Source of the DNA: Desulfotignum sp. | GTDB taxonomy: Bacteria; Desulfobacterota; Desulfobacteria; Desulfobacterales; Desulfobacteraceae | Assembly (NCBI GenBank): GCA_011390335.1 | Contig: JAABSO010000041.1 | Coordinates: 327 to 35,182 of the forward strand | Reading direction: 5' to 3' | DNA length: 34,856 bases | The notes under the pieces: model-generated | Databases searched by the model: none | What the model was told of the DNA's origin: nothing | The model's input: only the letters and a program-made list of their open reading frames with translations | Translations under genes and position numbers: made by a program | Shown: piece after piece, positions 16,330-23,819 of the stretch | Numbering within the stretch: position 1 is the first letter of the stretch | How the letters are laid out: each line of letters opens with the position of its first letter

Positions 16330-16711
16330 TGTCCTGGAACTCCAGAAAACGGCGGATAAATCCGGCTTCGATGCGGGTGGCTGACGTACGCATGTTTTTT
16401 TCCTTTTGTTTTTGTTTCAAAAAGTCATTTTCCACAGTGTTTTTCAAGGATGCCAGATCCTTGTCTTTCACTGCCCTGCGCGTGGAGATGAAAACCGTAT
16501 CCCCTTTTTTAACCAGCACACCTTCCATAACCGCCATGTGCTGCTCTTCGCCATTTTCATCATGGAAACTCACGATACCCGATGTCAGTGCGCTCACAAA
16601 ATCCACATGCCGGGGAAACAGGCCAAAAAATCCGTTCACCCCTTCCGCAGTGATCTTTTGCACCCCGATGTCCAAAAAAACATGGGTGGGAAGCATCACC
16701 TTGAGTTTCAT
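16322..16711 (-). CDS. atpC: N-ATPase epsilon subunit
   Basis: A 129-residue epsilon subunit with the N-terminal beta-sandwich (LKVMLPTHVFLD, GFFGLFPRHVDFVSALTSGIVSF) and a shortened, Lys-rich helical C-terminus. It links the gamma shaft to the c ring. The start overlaps the atpD stop as ATGA. Confidence 0.93.
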   Translation of the reverse strand: MKLKVMLPTHVFLDIGVQKITAEGVNGFFGLFPRHVDFVSALTSGIVSFHDENGEEQHMAVMEGVLVKKGDTVFISTRRAVKDKDLASLKNTVENDFLKQKQKEKNMRTSATRIEAGFIRRFLEFQDNA

Positions 16712-18099
16712 GATGTTTTGGCCTCATCGATACTGCCGATCATATACAGGGCTTGTTCAGACCGGTCTGAAAATTTGTCATCCAAAATCTGCCGGCAGCC
16801 TTTCAGGGCATCTTCAATACTGACGGACCGGCCTTCATAGCCGGTGAACTGTTCGGTCACAAAAAACGGCTGGGTCAGAAACCGCTCCAGGCGCCTGGCC
16901 CGGTAAACGGTCCGGCGGTCTTCTCTGGACAGCTCTTCAATGCCCAGCATGGAAATAATATCTTTGAGATTTTCATATTCAGCCAGTGTTTTTCGAATTT
17001 CACCGGCAATGCGGTAGTGTTTTTCCCCCACAATATCAGGGGTCAGCATGCTGGAGTTGGACTGAAGCGGATCAACCGCCGGATAAAGGCCTTCCCCCGC
17101 TTTTTTCCGGGACAAGACAATGCTGGAAGACAAATGCCCGAAGGTATGGACCGCGGCAGGGTCCGTAAAGTCATCCGCCGGCACATATACGGCCTGCACC
17201 GAGGTGATGGATCCGGTGGTGGAGTTGGTGATCCTTTCCTCCAGCTCTGCAAGCTCGGTACCCAGTGTGGGCTGATAACCCAGCCGTGACGGCAGCCGTC
17301 CCAGCAGTCCGGAAACCTCCATGCCCGCCTGGATAAATCGGAAAATATTGTCTATGAGCAAAAATACATCCTGATTGAGATCATCCCTGAAATATTCTGC
17401 CATGGTCAGTGCGGAATGGCCCACACGAAACCGTGCCCCCGGGGGTTCATTCATCTGTCCGAACACCATGATGGTCTTGTCCAGTACGCCCGCTTCCTGC
17501 ATCTCATGGTACAATTCTTCTCCTTCCCGGCACCGTTCCCCGATCCCGCAGAACAGGCTTACGCCCTCATGAATGCCCACCATATTGTGAATCATCTCCA
17601 TGATCAGAACGGTTTTTCCAACACCGGCACCGCCGAAGAGTCCGCTTTTGCCGCCCTGTTCCAGGGGGGAGAGAATATCGATCACCTTGATACCGGTTTC
17701 AAAAATCCGGGTGGATACTTTCTGTTTGTCCATTGACGGCGGAGAGCCATGAATGGTTCTGTACGCTGCATCCTGAACCGGGTCCTTCTTGTCAATAGGC
17801 TCTCCGAATACATTCAGGGCCCGCCCCAGCAGTGATTTTGCCACGGGCACCTCAAGGTGGCGCCCGGTATCTCTAATGTCCGATCCCAAAGCAAGTCCCT
17901 GGGTACTGGTCAGGGCAATACCGCGGATGGTCTGATCATCAAGATGCAGGATAACTTCAATCTGAATTGTATCATCTTTACCACAGATCAGCATATTGTG
18001 CAGTTGCGGAATATCGTCAGAAAATCGGGCATCCACCACATTTCCCCTGATGGAGATGACCATTCCTATATTCTGATCTGATGTTGTTTCTGAAGACAT
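16708..18099 (-). CDS. atpD: N-ATPase beta (catalytic) subunit
   Basis: A 463-residue catalytic subunit and first gene of the operon. Walker A is GGAGVGKT (156-163), followed by GIGERCREGEELYHEM (catalytic Glu region), NEPPGAR and the LLIDNIFRFIQAG Walker B segment. The DELSEED-like helix is present but altered (MLGIEELSREDRRTVYRARR). atpD-first order is diagnostic of N-ATPases; ordinary F-type operons have atpD near the end. AGGAAA and GGAAAA stretches precede the ATG. The operon promoter should lie between 18100 and the upstream terminator at 18149. Confidence 0.95.
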   Translation of the reverse strand: MSSETTSDQNIGMVISIRGNVVDARFSDDIPQLHNMLICGKDDTIQIEVILHLDDQTIRGIALTSTQGLALGSDIRDTGRHLEVPVAKSLLGRALNVFGEPIDKKDPVQDAAYRTIHGSPPSMDKQKVSTRIFETGIKVIDILSPLEQGGKSGLFGGAGVGKTVLIMEMIHNMVGIHEGVSLFCGIGERCREGEELYHEMQEAGVLDKTIMVFGQMNEPPGARFRVGHSALTMAEYFRDDLNQDVFLLIDNIFRFIQAGMEVSGLLGRLPSRLGYQPTLGTELAELEERITNSTTGSITSVQAVYVPADDFTDPAAVHTFGHLSSSIVLSRKKAGEGLYPAVDPLQSNSSMLTPDIVGEKHYRIAGEIRKTLAEYENLKDIISMLGIEELSREDRRTVYRARRLERFLTQPFFVTEQFTGYEGRSVSIEDALKGCRQILDDKFSDRSEQALYMIGSIDEAKTS

Positions 18100-18148
18100 C
18101 GTTTTCCAGTATTTTTCCTGTCAATTAATCAAATAATAATACTATAAT

Positions 18149-18177
18149 CAAAAAACCTGCTGCCATTTACGGCAGGT
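18149..18177 (-). terminator. Rho-independent terminator after the 77-residue gene
   Basis: Read on the minus strand, ACCTGCCG pairs with CAGCAGGT (eight pairs, one G-T) around a seven-base loop and is followed at once by a run of six T. It lies 22 bases after the stop of the gene at 18199-18432 and before atpD, so it separates that gene from the N-ATPase operon. Confidence 0.8.
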
Positions 18178-18198
18178 CAGTACTTTCGTCTGCAACAA

Positions 18199-18432
18199 TC
18201 AGCATTTCTCCATATATTCTATATCTGCAATATTCCCTTCGATGATCCTGTTTTCCTCGTCGGGATCCGTGTTGGTGAGGTCCATTACAAATTTATCCGG
18301 ATCATTGGTCGAGCCAACCGGAACTCCAATAAATGGCGAAGGAATGTCTTTCATCTTTACTGTATAGGTATGACCGATTTGCCGGTTCATTGTTATGAGT
18401 TCATAAATTTTCTCTGTGGGTTCTGAGGGCAT
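18199..18432 (-). CDS. Small protein of unknown function
   Basis: A 77-residue acidic soluble protein that I do not recognise. It has a plausible beta-rich middle (IGHTYTVKMKDIPSPFIGVPVG) and an Asp/Glu-rich C-terminal half ending YMEKC. A strong AGGAAG ribosome site precedes the ATG, and a clear terminator follows it, so it is probably a real single-gene unit upstream of the N-ATPase operon. Confidence 0.65.
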   Translation of the reverse strand: MPSEPTEKIYELITMNRQIGHTYTVKMKDIPSPFIGVPVGSTNDPDKFVMDLTNTDPDEENRIIEGNIADIEYMEKC

Positions 18433-18751
18433 GACATCTTCCTTTGCTATGCTATGTTTTAATGAGTGGTAAAAGGCAATTGTTTCTACGCAAACATACC
18501 GGCAACCGTGCCGGGCGATGCCGTTATACGGGCAATGCTGCCCGGATGCTGACGGATGCCGGATGCCGGATGCCGGATGCGCTTTTATTTATAATCCCTA
18601 AAAACAATATCGTGAAAAATATTTGGAAACAATACATGGATTCCTGTAATATGGCCGTTTGAAACATGTACACAGCCGTAACATCACCATGGCAAAGATC
18701 GCATCCCCTTCCGGGGTAGTGAAGTCTCTGTCCTGTTGTGCCTTCTCCACC
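18433..18751. other. Intergenic region with hairpin and short repeats
   Basis: Between two divergent genes, no convincing gene is seen; the short open frames on the plus strand lack ribosome sites and protein-like sequence. It holds a perfect six-base stem (CGGGCA 18529-18534 with TGCCCG 18539-18544), then 3.9 copies of a 7-bp repeat. If a toxin once preceded the antitoxin downstream, I can find no remnant of it here. Confidence 0.5.
18554..18580. repeat. 7-bp GGATGCC tandem repeat
   Basis: GGATGCC occurs three times in a row from 18554, followed by a partial fourth copy (GGATGC). A further GGATGC lies just upstream at 18544-18549. Likely a slippage-prone microsatellite; no function is evident. 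Confidence 0.85.
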
Positions 18752-18780
18752 TTGACTTTCTGTAACCTATGGGTTACATT
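18752..18780 (+). promoter_or_regulatory. Promoter with embedded palindromic operator for the antitoxin gene
   Basis: TTGACT (18752-18757) and TACATT (18775-18780) are spaced by 17 bases, a good sigma-70-type promoter. Between and over them lies a perfect inverted repeat, TGTAACC-TATG-GGTTACA (18761-18778), so bound protein would block polymerase. The antitoxin start codon is 38 bases downstream. Autoregulation through such a palindrome is usual for toxin-antitoxin operons; binding by this protein is inferred. Confidence 0.7.
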
Positions 18781-18818
18781 TTTGCCATTAAAATCAAACA
18801 GACACCCCGATTCAAAAA

Positions 18819-19088
18819 ATGGATATCCGCGAATATCTGGATGACCCGGAGGTCATAGCGGAATACCTCAATGCAGCCATCGAAGAAAACGATCCAGCAT
18901 TCTTCCTCCGGGCTGTTGGTGACGTTGCCAAGGCCAGGGGTATGACCAATATATCAAAAGAATCCGGTGTCAAAAGGGAAGCCCTGTACAGGGCACTGTC
19001 CGGAAATGTTCAACCGAAATTCGACACCATCATGAAGGTGCTTCGGACCGTCAATTTCAAGCTGAAAGTGGAGCAGTCCGGGCCCTGA
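18819..19088 (+). CDS. HI1420-family (HigA-like) addiction-module antitoxin, no toxin partner
   Basis: An 89-residue protein with all parts of the HI1420-type antitoxin family: the N-terminal YLDDPEVIAEYLNAAIEENDPAFFLRAVGDVAKARGM helix pair and the helix-turn-helix NISKESGVKREALYRALSGNVQPKFDTIMKVLRTVNFKLKVE. The partner is normally an RelE/HigB-type (HI1419) toxin encoded directly upstream; here a promoter and operator stand in that place instead, and nothing follows except a convergent gene. No Shine-Dalgarno sequence precedes the ATG, consistent with a gene that once relied on translational coupling to an upstream partner, or with leaderless-like weak expression. Confidence 0.85.
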   Translation: MDIREYLDDPEVIAEYLNAAIEENDPAFFLRAVGDVAKARGMTNISKESGVKREALYRALSGNVQPKFDTIMKVLRTVNFKLKVEQSGP

Positions 19089-19095
19089 TCTAACA

Positions 19096-19845
19096 TCAAG
19101 ATGGTGTGATTGCAATTTCCCCGTACAAAGGCAGATGATCCGATACCATACGGGTTTCATGATCCATGGGTACTTTGACATCCTTCACGGAGAAATGACG
19201 GGAAATAAAAATATGATCAATCCGCCTGACCGGCAGCCAGGAAGCAAAAGTGGGCCTTGGATACCGCCTGTTTGTATACACCTTCTGGATGTCAAAAAGA
19301 TGTCGGCAAAGGGTTTTATACACAAATGATCCCGGGCCGGCATTAAAATCACCACACAGGATCAGGGGCAGCCCGGAACAGAGGTCATTGCAGATCCACC
19401 TGCTGCCGGCCAAAGCCAAGGCCTGCAGCCTGCGGTCTTTGGCCCGCAGGCCCAGGTGGGTATTTAGCACCTGTACATGGCCCAGTGGTGTTTCAACCTG
19501 GGCCATCATCACCCCGCGGTTCTCCACAGGTTTTGCTGCAAACGCGGCCGGCAGGCACCCGCAGTTCAGGTCATGTATGGGAAACCGGCTCAGGATGGCC
19601 AAACCGTATCTGCCACTGGGGGTTTCTTTGAGTGTATAAAAATCAAAAGACATGTCAAGGTGATCAGCAACATAAGCAGCCTGGTTAATATACCCGGACC
19701 GCCGGTGACCGACATCCACTTCCTGGAGTGCAATAATATCCGCATGGAACCCTGCAATTTGTTTTGCCGTTCTGGCAGGATTGTATCTGCGGTCCATGTT
19801 CCGACACGAATGAATATTATAACTGAGAATTTTCAGGGTGTTCAT
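19096..19845 (-). CDS. Endonuclease/exonuclease/phosphatase family protein
   Basis: A 249-residue member of the EEP superfamily (DNase I/sphingomyelinase fold). Signatures in order: LSYNIHSCR (metal-site Asn), IIALQEVD (metal Glu), GLAILSRFPI, LNTHLGL (His), LCGDFNAGP (Asp, Asn), RIDHIFIS and SDHLPLYG (catalytic Asp-His). No signal peptide or membrane segment is visible, so the substrate is probably cytoplasmic: a phosphodiester, lipid head group or nucleic acid. I used the ATG at 19845; another in-frame ATG at 19860 lacks a ribosome site. It overlaps the upstream phosphodiesterase gene by 29 bases, so the two are co-expressed. Confidence 0.88.
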   Translation of the reverse strand: MNTLKILSYNIHSCRNMDRRYNPARTAKQIAGFHADIIALQEVDVGHRRSGYINQAAYVADHLDMSFDFYTLKETPSGRYGLAILSRFPIHDLNCGCLPAAFAAKPVENRGVMMAQVETPLGHVQVLNTHLGLRAKDRRLQALALAGSRWICNDLCSGLPLILCGDFNAGPGSFVYKTLCRHLFDIQKVYTNRRYPRPTFASWLPVRRIDHIFISRHFSVKDVKVPMDHETRMVSDHLPLYGEIAITPS

Positions 19846-21451
19846 GGAATGTCCATCCATTTCGATAGTCTTGTATCAGGTGTCTGAGATCACGGGGGCG
19901 CAGGTACGCTTTTTTTGTATTCAGATATTCGGGAAGCACTACCATACCGCGGGTTTCTTCCTTTCCGGGTCCCCCGTGGGCTCCGCTTTCAATATTGAAC
20001 GACAGGGGCGTATCCGTGGGATCCCATCCGGAAATAACGATGTCACCGGCATCAGAATGGCGGCAGACCCGTGCCAGATCTTCGGCAGTCTGGGCACCAA
20101 ATGGATGATCCTTTCCCAGGACCATAAAAAACTGCTGCTCCAGATCAAAGGTCCCCTGCTGGTTCATAGCAACAATGCAATGGCCGTCCTTGTACAGCAC
20201 CAGAGGGATATGAACCGATTGAACCAGTTTTTGGGCAAAATCACGGATAAAATCCCTTGCCGGAGTGCCTGGCAAATAAACATGACCCAGCGGACCCATG
20301 GTGGTAATCTCTATTTTATCCCCGGATACCGGGCCGCTATCCTTTTGCAGGTTTTCAGAAAACGGCTGGTTCATTAGCAATGCCCGGGCCTTTTTATAGA
20401 GCCCGTCCAGGGTATTGTCATAAGAGGGATGGTACACATGCTTTTCATCCGGGTACAGGTCATTGAAGGCTTTGCGTATGGCATCTTTCACCGGAACCCC
20501 GTACCGGCTGCCATACCAGGTGACCGTTTCCTGCCCGTGATCGGAATAGATGATGGTCTCGTATTTTCGGCAGTTGGATTGATCGGCTGCTTTGCAGATA
20601 TCCTTGATGGTGTCATCAATGCCTTTAAGGCTCCAGTGGGCGAACATGGAACCCGGGCTCCTGCGATGGGCCTGTTCATCATAGCCCAGAAAACTGGCAC
20701 ATACAATGGACCCCCCTCTGCCCACAGCCACCTTGGCCCGGAACGAAACCAGTTCTCTAAGTATGACACAAATTAAAATGCGGGCAGGGATAAATACAAG
20801 CTCTTTGATAAACTTTCTACCCTGAACAAGACCTCGGAAAAAATCGGTAACCGCCAGAAAAAATTCAATAATGGTCACCACCAGAATACGAACAAACTTA
20901 CCCGTATGCAAAAGCAGCAGAAAAAGCAGTTTCAACGGATTAACGGTGCTGGCAATGGATTCCAGTGTCATGGTCTGGGAGCAGTACCGGGCCTGTGCCG
21001 CCCCTCCGGTAAAAATGGTGGAATAGGTATGCCCCCCGGACAGCAGCGGGGTGCCCGATTTTTCCAGACGGTCTCCGATATGGTTGGCGGTCTGGGGATA
21101 AAAACAGACGTGCCGCTGTTTTTGTTTTCGGTCGATAAACTCAAATGCAGGGACACAGGTTTTCACACCGTAAAAAAGCTCCCCCTGGAAGGCAGGGGTT
21201 GTTGAGGGCATACCCGAATACATGGGTTTATAACCCAACCTGCCTTTGCGTATCTCCTGTTCAAGAAAAGGCAGCTGTCCTGCGTGCAGCGCTTTTTGAA
21301 ACTGGGTCATGGAAAGTCCGTCTATCTGAATCAGAACCAGACCAGGCCCATCTTCTGCAGAATCCCAGGGCGGCATGCCCAGCAGCCGTAATGACCATTT
21401 GTTCCGGGAAACATTTTTGCAAAACCATTTTACTATCCTCATAAGATGCAT
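19817..21451 (-). CDS. Alkaline-phosphatase-superfamily phosphodiesterase, membrane associated
   Basis: A 544-residue protein of the type I phosphodiesterase/nucleotide pyrophosphatase group. The metal-binding and nucleophile segments are visible: LVLIQIDGLS (Asp), MPSTTPAFQGELFYG (Thr nucleophile region), IIYSDHGQE (Asp-His) and SGAHGGPGKEE (His). A hydrophobic pair of helices about residues 170-200 (LLFLLLLHTGKFVRILVVTIIEFFLAV) and another near 220-235 suggest membrane attachment, so it may act on lipid or cell-envelope phosphodiesters. It shares overlapping coding with the EEP gene. The start at 21451 follows AGGG; an ATG nine bases later is also possible. Confidence 0.8.
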   Translation of the reverse strand: MHLMRIVKWFCKNVSRNKWSLRLLGMPPWDSAEDGPGLVLIQIDGLSMTQFQKALHAGQLPFLEQEIRKGRLGYKPMYSGMPSTTPAFQGELFYGVKTCVPAFEFIDRKQKQRHVCFYPQTANHIGDRLEKSGTPLLSGGHTYSTIFTGGAAQARYCSQTMTLESIASTVNPLKLLFLLLLHTGKFVRILVVTIIEFFLAVTDFFRGLVQGRKFIKELVFIPARILICVILRELVSFRAKVAVGRGGSIVCASFLGYDEQAHRRSPGSMFAHWSLKGIDDTIKDICKAADQSNCRKYETIIYSDHGQETVTWYGSRYGVPVKDAIRKAFNDLYPDEKHVYHPSYDNTLDGLYKKARALLMNQPFSENLQKDSGPVSGDKIEITTMGPLGHVYLPGTPARDFIRDFAQKLVQSVHIPLVLYKDGHCIVAMNQQGTFDLEQQFFMVLGKDHPFGAQTAEDLARVCRHSDAGDIVISGWDPTDTPLSFNIESGAHGGPGKEETRGMVVLPEYLNTKKAYLRPRDLRHLIQDYRNGWTFHEHPENSQL

Positions 21452-21476
21452 TATACCCTGTCATCTTTGATAGAAA

Positions 21477-21494
21477 ATGCATGGTTCCATGCAT
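21477..21494. promoter_or_regulatory. Perfect 8-bp inverted repeat in the divergent control region
   Basis: ATGCATGG and CCATGCAT flank a two-base TT spacer, giving an 18-base near-perfect palindrome 26 bases upstream of the phosphodiesterase start on the minus strand. The symmetric form suits a dimeric regulator; the binder is unknown. Confidence 0.55.
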
Positions 21495-21498
21495 ATGG

Positions 21499-21554
21499 AT
21501 ACAAATCATCATGTATTTTCATCCTGTATCCCGACAGGATACATACCCTGTATC
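21499..21554. promoter_or_regulatory. Array of five GATACA/TGTATC half-sites
   Basis: Half-sites start at 21499 (ATACA), 21512 (TGTAT), 21525 (TGTATCC), 21537 (GGATACA) and 21549 (TGTATC), a period of 12-13 bases. Two perfect palindromes result: TGTATCC-CGACA-GGATACA (21525-21543) and GATACA-TACCC-TGTATC (21538-21554), which share an arm. This lies 90 to 145 bases upstream of the rhodanese start. It looks like a cooperative operator; the regulator is not in the window. Confidence 0.65.
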
Positions 21555-21562
21555 TTTTAAAT

Positions 21563-21584
21563 GGGTAAAACCCCCCATTTACCC
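21563..21584. promoter_or_regulatory. GGGTAAA inverted repeat upstream of the rhodanese series
   Basis: GGGTAAA (21563-21569) and TTTACCC (21578-21584) flank an eight-base C-rich spacer; AAATGGG/CCCATTT can form an alternative pairing with overlapping bases. A TATAAT hexamer sits at 21611-21616, 28 bases before the rhodanese ATG, as a likely -10, without a good -35. G/C-tract operators framed by an inverted repeat are typical of CsoR/CstR-family copper or persulfide sensors; this assignment is a hypothesis only. Confidence 0.5.
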
Positions 21585-21643
21585 AGCCGGCCCCTGCAAC
21601 GTAAAGTAAGTATAATAAATACACAATACGGAGGAAATCTTCC

Positions 21644-22738
21644 ATGAAAAAAAACAACAGTTTGCGGTATATCATTCTGGCTCTGGTCCTGTTTCTGGGC
21701 CTTTTGTGGTCATTGGTTTCAGCTTCCCAGCAGGAAAACAGCTACCCCAACGCCCGCTTTGTCGCATATCCCCATTGGCTCAAGGCCCATATAGATGATA
21801 CAGATCTGGTCATTGCAGATGTAAGAACGGATGATCATTTTGACGGGGCGCTGATCCCCGGTGCCATAAGGCTTCCCTGGTCTGCGTTCCAGTTTAACGA
21901 TATCGGCAATGATGTGGCATCTGCTTTCATTGGTATTTCCCAGGCCCAGGATATCCTTGGCCGTCACGGCATTACCCCGAAAGATACCATCGTTCTTTAC
22001 GATTCGGTGGAACGGGACGGCGGCGCCACCGCATCCTATGTTTTCTGGGTTCTGGATATCCTGGGACATGAAAACAAAAAGATTCTCGTGCAAGGCATTG
22101 ATGGATGGAAAGATGCCGGCTATGACCTGGTAACCACCCCTGGTGAAACCAAGCCGCTGCTTTATCAGGCGCCAGCAGAAAAGATACAAAATCACCAGCT
22201 GATTACCGGTGATTTTGTGTATAAGCAGCTCGGCGATTTTTGTTACCAGATCATCGATGTGCGCTCACAAGAGGAATATATTGGTGAAAAGGGTACCAAA
22301 GGCCTTGACGGAACCCCATTGAAACTGGGGCATATCCCGACAGCTGTAAACATCAACTATCAGGACGCATGGACAGATACGGACACAAAGGCGGTTAAAC
22401 CCTATGCACAGCTCCAGACCCTTTACGCAGGCCTGGATGCATCCAAGGCGGTGATTGTTTACTGCAATTCAGGAAGACGCAGTTCCTTTTCCTACTTTAT
22501 ACTCCGTTTGATGGGATTTGACAGCGTGTATACCTATGAACCGTCTTGGAAAGAGTGGGGGAATCCGGACAAATTTTTTCCGGTGGAAACCAGGGAAAAT
22601 ACATTGACAGGCAGCATGCTGCCCACCCCTTCAACAGCAAACCGGACCGTCTCAAGCCGGAAATCTGACACAAAAACATCAGAAGACAGGTCCGGTTCAG
22701 GTAAACCTGCAGGCGGCTATATGTCATGCGGAGGCTGA
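21644..22738 (+). CDS. Membrane-anchored or exported tandem-rhodanese sulfurtransferase
   Basis: A 364-residue protein with an N-terminal signal or anchor (YIILALVLFLGLLWSLVSA, about 9-27) and two rhodanese domains (about 40-165 and 195-310). The second carries the active-site loop YCNSGRRSS with persulfide-forming Cys274; the first has Asp where the Cys should be (LYDSVERDGG), so it is non-catalytic, as usual in tandem thiosulfate sulfurtransferases. A Ser/Thr-rich tail ends GGYMSCGG, giving an extra Cys near the terminus. It likely moves sulfane sulfur in the periplasm. A GGAGGAAA site precedes the ATG. Two bases separate it from the YeeE/YedE genes, which suggests it delivers sulfur to or from these transporters. 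Confidence 0.92.
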   Translation: MKKNNSLRYIILALVLFLGLLWSLVSASQQENSYPNARFVAYPHWLKAHIDDTDLVIADVRTDDHFDGALIPGAIRLPWSAFQFNDIGNDVASAFIGISQAQDILGRHGITPKDTIVLYDSVERDGGATASYVFWVLDILGHENKKILVQGIDGWKDAGYDLVTTPGETKPLLYQAPAEKIQNHQLITGDFVYKQLGDFCYQIIDVRSQEEYIGEKGTKGLDGTPLKLGHIPTAVNINYQDAWTDTDTKAVKPYAQLQTLYAGLDASKAVIVYCNSGRRSSFSYFILRLMGFDSVYTYEPSWKEWGNPDKFFPVETRENTLTGSMLPTPSTANRTVSSRKSDTKTSEDRSGSGKPAGGYMSCGG

Positions 22739-22740
22739 TC

Positions 22741-23268
22741 ATGGATAAAAAAAACATCTCGACTCAGTATTGGCCGTGGCTTCCGGCTGCATTTGCTTTG
22801 GCAGGTATCATTGTATTTATTTTTGCGACATTCGGGCCGCCGGCCTCTTCCAGCGGTTTTGTCAGCTTAATCAAAGGGGCTGTCCAGACGGTTGCACCGA
22901 ATTATGTTGAAAACAACCCCCATTACGCCACGATGCCAGACACAGGTTCCTGGCTCTTTGCCTTCGTTCTGGGCATGGCCATCGGTGGTTTTGCTGCCGG
23001 CCGCACCGGCAGAATACCTGTAAAAGATATCCCGGAAATATGGGAAAAACGGTTCGGGAAAAGCCGGATCAAAAGATTTGCAGCCACCTTTGTCGGTGGA
23101 TTCATCATACTTTTTGCCTCCAGACTGGCAGGCGGCTGTACCCTGGGGCTATTTATCTCCGGATCAACGCAACTGGCTGTCAGCGGGTTGTATTTCGGGG
23201 TGCTTATCTTTGCCGTTGCCATGGTCACGGCCCGTCTAGTCTACGGCAGAACTGGAAAGGAGGAATAA
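22741..23268 (+). CDS. YeeE/YedE half-transporter, first copy
   Basis: A 175-residue membrane protein with about four helices. The diagnostic motif RLAGGCTLG (about residues 133-141) has the conserved Cys that in thiosulfate transporters of the YeeE (TsuA) family contacts the substrate. An additional helix pair and a periplasmic loop (SSSGFVSLIKGAVQTVAPNYVENNPHYA) precede it. Half-size YeeE/YedE proteins are commonly encoded in pairs that together equal one full-length transporter. The stop overlaps the next start (TAATG). Confidence 0.9.
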   Translation: MDKKNISTQYWPWLPAAFALAGIIVFIFATFGPPASSSGFVSLIKGAVQTVAPNYVENNPHYATMPDTGSWLFAFVLGMAIGGFAAGRTGRIPVKDIPEIWEKRFGKSRIKRFAATFVGGFIILFASRLAGGCTLGLFISGSTQLAVSGLYFGVLIFAVAMVTARLVYGRTGKEE

Positions 23269-23819
23269 TGGGTTCAGAAATATGGCTGGGGTTATTCTCC
23301 GGCATTGCCTTTGGATTTGTGATCCAGCGCATCGGCGCAAGCAATGCAGATAAAATGGCCAGAGCACATCTGATGATCGAAGGTGATATCCCAAAATTCA
23401 TGCTCATGGCGGTTATCCTCTCAGCCATAGGGCTTTTAGGACTTGAAGCCGCGGGTGTGGCCAATACCCGGGTGCTGCCCACCAGTCTGGTGGCCACGGG
23501 AGTGGCAGGCATTTTGTTCGGTATTGGCTGGGGATTTTGCGGATATTGTCCGGGAACCACCTGGGCTGCAGCAGGAGAGGGACGCATGGATGCTGTTTTT
23601 GCCCTTATCGGCGGACTTGCCGGTGCAGCGGTTTTTGCCCATCTGCACGAATTTCTCATTCCATTGCTGTATGATCCCTTCAATGTGGGCCAGATCACCC
23701 TTGTGGACTGGACAGGCAGCAGGCCTGCCGCGGTTGTTCTGCTGGTTTTTATATTCGGCCTGTGCATAGGCGCGATCAATTTTTTATGGAAGGAAAAAAA
23801 TGACGGTCAGACACAATAA
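23268..23819 (+). CDS. YeeE/YedE half-transporter, second copy
   Basis: A 183-residue membrane protein with about four to five helices. It has the second-half signature GWGFCGYCPGTTWAA with two Cys, matching the sulfur-relay cysteines of the family. AAAGGAGGA lies just before the ATG inside the preceding gene. With the first copy it should form a thiosulfate or sulfur-compound permease. The last 20 bases overlap the following lipoprotein gene. Confidence 0.9.
   Translation: MGSEIWLGLFSGIAFGFVIQRIGASNADKMARAHLMIEGDIPKFMLMAVILSAIGLLGLEAAGVANTRVLPTSLVATGVAGILFGIGWGFCGYCPGTTWAAAGEGRMDAVFALIGGLAGAAVFAHLHEFLIPLLYDPFNVGQITLVDWTGSRPAAVVLLVFIFGLCIGAINFLWKEKNDGQTQ

Noticed and set aside
18444..18662. 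Short plus-strand frame across the GGATGCC repeat
   Set aside because: Composition driven by the repeat, no ribosome site, no similarity to HigB/RelE toxins.
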